From: Desulfovibrio sp. Fe33
GTDB lineage: Bacteria > Desulfobacterota > Desulfovibrionia > Desulfovibrionales > Desulfovibrionaceae
NCBI RefSeq assembly: GCF_028532725.1
Contig: NZ_JAQKGU010000012.1
Coordinates: 62,001 to 126,000 of the forward strand
Direction: 5' to 3'
Length of the DNA stretch: 64,000 bases
The notes under the pieces were generated by a model, which had not been told where the DNA came from, did not search any database, and was given only the letters and a program-made list of their open reading frames with translations. Position numbers and translations under genes: made by a program. Shown here piece by piece: positions 61,826 to 64,000 of this stretch; position 1 is the first letter of the stretch; each line of letters begins with the position of its first letter.

Positions 61826-62725
61826 ATGCCGGAAACACAATTCATCATCGTCACACAGGCCGAATCAGGCCAGAAGCTGTTGCAATTCCTCGAACGAAGG
61901 CTGACCGGCGACGTGCCGCGCTCGGCCATCCAGAAATGGATCAGGACGGGCCAGGTGCGCGTGGACAAGGGCCGCAAAAAGCCCTTCGACCGCATCGAGG
62001 CGGGACAGACCGTGCGCATTCCGCCATACTCACCGGGCGAAGGCAAAACCGTATCCGAAGCGGGCAGCCTGGTCATAGCCTATGAGGACGACGAGGTCCT
62101 GGCCGTGGCGAAGCCAGCCGGTCTGGCCGCCCACGGCGGCGACGGCGTGGAGGACTCGGTCACGGCAAGACTGCGGGCGATGTTCCGGGACGCGGATTTC
62201 ATGCCCACCCTGGCGCACCGGCTGGACCGGGACACTTCCGGCCTGCTCCTGGCCGCCAAGAGCTACGGAACCCTGCGCGAGCTCAACGACCTCTTCGCAT
62301 CCGGCGGCGTGGCCAAGGTCTATCTGGCCTGGGTGGACGGACGGTGGTGCGAGCCGGACGGCGCGCTGCTGGAGGATGTCATGGAGAAATCCGGCGCTCC
62401 GGGCAAGGAACGGGTACGCACGGGGACGGGCAAAACCGCGCTGGCGCGGGTCGCTGGGCTGTCCGTGAGCAAGGACCGCTCGCTGTTGGCCGTGCGGCTG
62501 CTCACCGGACGCACGCACCAGATCAGGGTGCAACTCGCCTCGCGCGGCTACCCGGTGGTCGGGGACAGGAAATACGGCCAGAGCAAATCCCGCACGTCCA
62601 TGCGGCTGCACTGCTACGCCATGCGCGCCGGGGAACGGACACTCAGCCTGAAACCGGCCTGGTCGGGGGGATGGGAGCCGGACCGGGAATCGCTCGAAAA
62701 GGCGCTGGCGCAACTCTTCGACTGA
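61826..62725 (+). CDS. RluA-family RNA pseudouridine synthase with S4 domain
   Basis: 299 aa. Residues 1-70 are an S4-type RNA-binding domain (SGQKLLQFLERRLTGDVPRSAIQKWIRTGQVRVDKGRKK). The catalytic motif is LAHRLDRDTSGLLLAAKS, with the conserved Asp in HRLDRD. LLTGRTHQIRVQLASRGYPVVGDRKYG is the second signature of the RluC/RluD branch. It converts uridines in rRNA (probably 23S) to pseudouridine; the exact target is not deducible. Start ATG 61826 follows the hairpin. Confidence 0.93.
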   Translation: MPETQFIIVTQAESGQKLLQFLERRLTGDVPRSAIQKWIRTGQVRVDKGRKKPFDRIEAGQTVRIPPYSPGEGKTVSEAGSLVIAYEDDEVLAVAKPAGLAAHGGDGVEDSVTARLRAMFRDADFMPTLAHRLDRDTSGLLLAAKSYGTLRELNDLFASGGVAKVYLAWVDGRWCEPDGALLEDVMEKSGAPGKERVRTGTGKTALARVAGLSVSKDRSLLAVRLLTGRTHQIRVQLASRGYPVVGDRKYGQSKSRTSMRLHCYAMRAGERTLSLKPAWSGGWEPDRESLEKALAQLFD

Positions 62726-62735
62726 TCCCCCGGGC

Positions 62736-63280
62736 CTACCAGCTTATGGAAATATCCTCTTCGGCCCTGCGGTCGAACTCGGCCACCTCGTCCAGGTGCT
62801 CGGCCATGTACTCTTCCTCGGAGATCATGCCGTCGCACTCGCCTTCGTAGCGCGGACCGAACTTGACCGCGACCGCAACGCCGCAATCCAGGGAGACCAC
62901 ATAGGCCCGGACCAGCCTGCACAAGCGCGGCAGCCAGGAGGTATGCGGCGGATATGCCTTGATCCCGACGGCCATGCCTCCAAATCCCGCCCGATGAGGT
63001 CCTCGAACTCCTTGCGGACCATGCTGGAAACCAACACCGAGGTATCGTCCCCGGCGCGGTAGAGGTGCCCCTCGATGCTCGCGCCCATGAAGTCGCGGCG
63101 GACCCGCTTGTCGTACTTGAGCGCGTCGCCCAGGGTGACGGTCACGGCGTTCCCGGTTTCCGGCCGGGAATAGGTGATGACGTTGCCCTTGCGCTCCTCG
63201 GTGAACGGCCCCCTGGCGGCGCAACCGACCATAAGGAACATGGCGAGCAGGAGGGTGCCGGGCAAAATGATGCGTTTCAT
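62736..63280 (-). pseudogene. Frameshifted lipoprotein gene (single-base indel near 62975)
   Basis: The minus-strand start ATG 63280 encodes a lipoprotein signal (LAMFLMVGCAA), then GNVITYSRPETGNAVTVTLGDALKYDKRVRRDFMGASIEGHLY to EFEDLIGRDLEA. At GAGGCATGG (minus, around 62977) the sensible reading leaves this frame and continues in another as MAVGIKAYPPHTSWLPRLCRLVRAYVVSL...EEDISISW, ending at 62736. Adding one base joins them into a ~181-aa protein. Either the gene is newly broken or the base is a sequencing error. No motif identifies its function. Confidence 0.75.
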
Positions 63281-63289
63281 GATCTTCTC

Positions 63290-63706
63290 CTATTTCCAGC
63301 CGATGACTTCATAGCCTTTTTCGCGCAGGCAGCGATCGACGAAATTCTTGTGGATCGCAGCGGGATCGCCGGACTTGAACCCTTCGTTGACCGCGCTTCC
63401 GGCGGCTGCCGCGCCACCCGTGGCGGCGGCCGCGAGGCCCACATCATTGCCCATGATGGCGGCGAACACCGCTCCGGCGGCCGCGCCGATGGCTGCGGAT
63501 TTCCCCACATTTCCGGCGGCGGCTCCAGTGTCGGACGCATTGGCCCCGGCCGCCTCGGCCTTCATGACGCAATCGTCGATGTCGGCCTGGGCGACCTGCA
63601 TCCCCACCTCGTCCAGATGCGCATTGGGATAGAGCACAGGCCGCTTCGGCCCGCACCCGGCAAGCAGCATCCCGGACAACACCGCAATCAGCAGAATTCC
63701 TTTCAT
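63290..63706 (-). CDS. Glycine/alanine-rich lipoprotein
   Basis: 138 aa from ATG 63706 with GGAGGT upstream. The lipoprotein signal is LIAVLSGMLLAGC. The middle is a glycine-zipper-like hydrophobic stretch (SDTGAAAGNVGKSAAIGAAAGAVFAAIMGNDVGLAAAATGGAAAAGS) and the end has VDRCLREKGYEVIGWK, with a possible disulfide Cys. It may span or associate with the outer membrane. It lies 9 bp upstream of the frameshifted gene, same strand, likely one operon. Confidence 0.8.
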   Translation of the reverse strand: MKGILLIAVLSGMLLAGCGPKRPVLYPNAHLDEVGMQVAQADIDDCVMKAEAAGANASDTGAAAGNVGKSAAIGAAAGAVFAAIMGNDVGLAAAATGGAAAAGSAVNEGFKSGDPAAIHKNFVDRCLREKGYEVIGWK

Positions 63707-63846
63707 ATCGCAACCTCCGGAAAACAATATAAGCAGTATGATAAAATATGGAGCCTGGGTCAATGGCGGGAGCGTTCCGGAGCGGTTGCTTCCGGTCCGC
63801 AAAATCGGTATATAGAGAATATCTAGAAAATCTCAGGGGGAATCCC

Positions 63847-64000
63847 ATGCACCGCGTAAATACTGTCCTCTCGCTTCTCATGCTGCTGGCCGTGGGCCTG
63901 TTCGCCAACGGCTGTGCGGTCTATGACGTGGCCGTGGAGGAACGCAATGTCGGCGAATACGCCAACGATGAAAAAATTGCCTTCCTCATCGAAAAGGAAT
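63847..64000 (+). CDS. BON-domain-type lipoprotein (C-terminal part cut by window edge)
   Basis: 51 residues visible from ATG 63847. The lipoprotein signal is LLMLLAVGLFANGC. The next segment, YDVAVEERNVGEYANDEKIAFLIEKE, matches the start of many BON-domain (OsmY-like) proteins. It diverges from the glycine-rich lipoprotein. Confidence 0.7.
   Translation, partial: MHRVNTVLSLLMLLAVGLFANGCAVYDVAVEERNVGEYANDEKIAFLIEKE

Noticed and set aside
62736-62975. Separate second gene starting at the ATG around 62975
   Set aside because: GGAGG is only one base from the ATG, too close for a ribosome site, and the halves join into one lipoprotein.

Overview
The window looks like chromosome of a GC-rich, anaerobic, Gram-negative bacterium, most probably a Desulfovibrionales-type sulfate reducer (inference). 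The signs are lpxB and other outer-membrane genes, many ferredoxin-type proteins, an [FeFe] hydrogenase with its HydG/HydE/HydF maturases, a selenocysteine formate dehydrogenase, a tungsten-type aldehyde oxidoreductase, 2-oxoacid:ferredoxin oxidoreductase, TRAP transport and several sigma-54 activators. All assignments come from reading the sequence; no database search was run.

Layout. 0-4.8 kb: a truncated TetR repressor divergent from an RND efflux adaptor/pump pair. 4.8-5.35 kb: 2.6 copies of a ~199-bp hairpin-rich tandem repeat. 5.4-8.3 kb (minus): proC, lpxB and a DMT permease. 8.3-19.3 kb: a catabolic island with MFS transporter, RidA, FAD oxidoreductase, ADP-forming acyl-CoA synthetase and 2-oxoacid:ferredoxin oxidoreductase (four subunits) on minus, divergent from a BCCT transporter and an IclR regulator. 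The genes can be read as amine or amino acid -> imine -> 2-oxoacid -> acyl-CoA -> acid plus ATP. 19.4-31.1 kb (minus): fdhF (UGA-encoded Sec with a readable SECIS hairpin), two HycB-like ferredoxins and HydA, which together match a hydrogen-dependent CO2 reductase (HDCR) or formate-hydrogen lyase. They are followed by a PAS histidine kinase, a sigma-54 response regulator, and hydG-(unknown gene)-hydE-hydF.

31.1-33.5 kb: a regulatory region with two divergent sigma-54-type promoters and nested palindromes, a decayed YeiH-type permease, and a YitT protein. 33.5-42.1 kb: a PAS sensor protein, then a FadR-like GntR regulator with three operator-like copies of TCTGGTCCAACCA. It heads a same-strand run of a small protein, an unrecognised polytopic membrane protein, a Tat-exported MBL hydrolase, a CobW GTPase with a ~300-residue extra N-terminus, and ExbB, ExbD and TonB-like proteins. 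This run is the best candidate for an undescribed system. 42.3-48.8 kb: histidine kinase and sigma-54 response regulator, then a Tat ferredoxin plus aldehyde:ferredoxin oxidoreductase pair (YdhY/YdhV-like).

49.0-52.1 kb: a small AT-richer island bounded by a duplicated tRNA-Asp terminator/3'-end segment. It carries a WYL regulator and four small or unknown genes, two of which share a domain. 52.1-52.4 kb: tRNA-Asp and tRNA-Val. 52.5-64 kb: an RsmB/NSUN-type RNA methyltransferase, a secreted VCBS/FG-GAP protein, a TRAP transporter (with an internal terminator after the binding protein), a YdbH-YnbE-YdbL envelope module, an RluA-type pseudouridine synthase, a frameshifted lipoprotein gene, a glycine-rich lipoprotein and a truncated BON-type lipoprotein.
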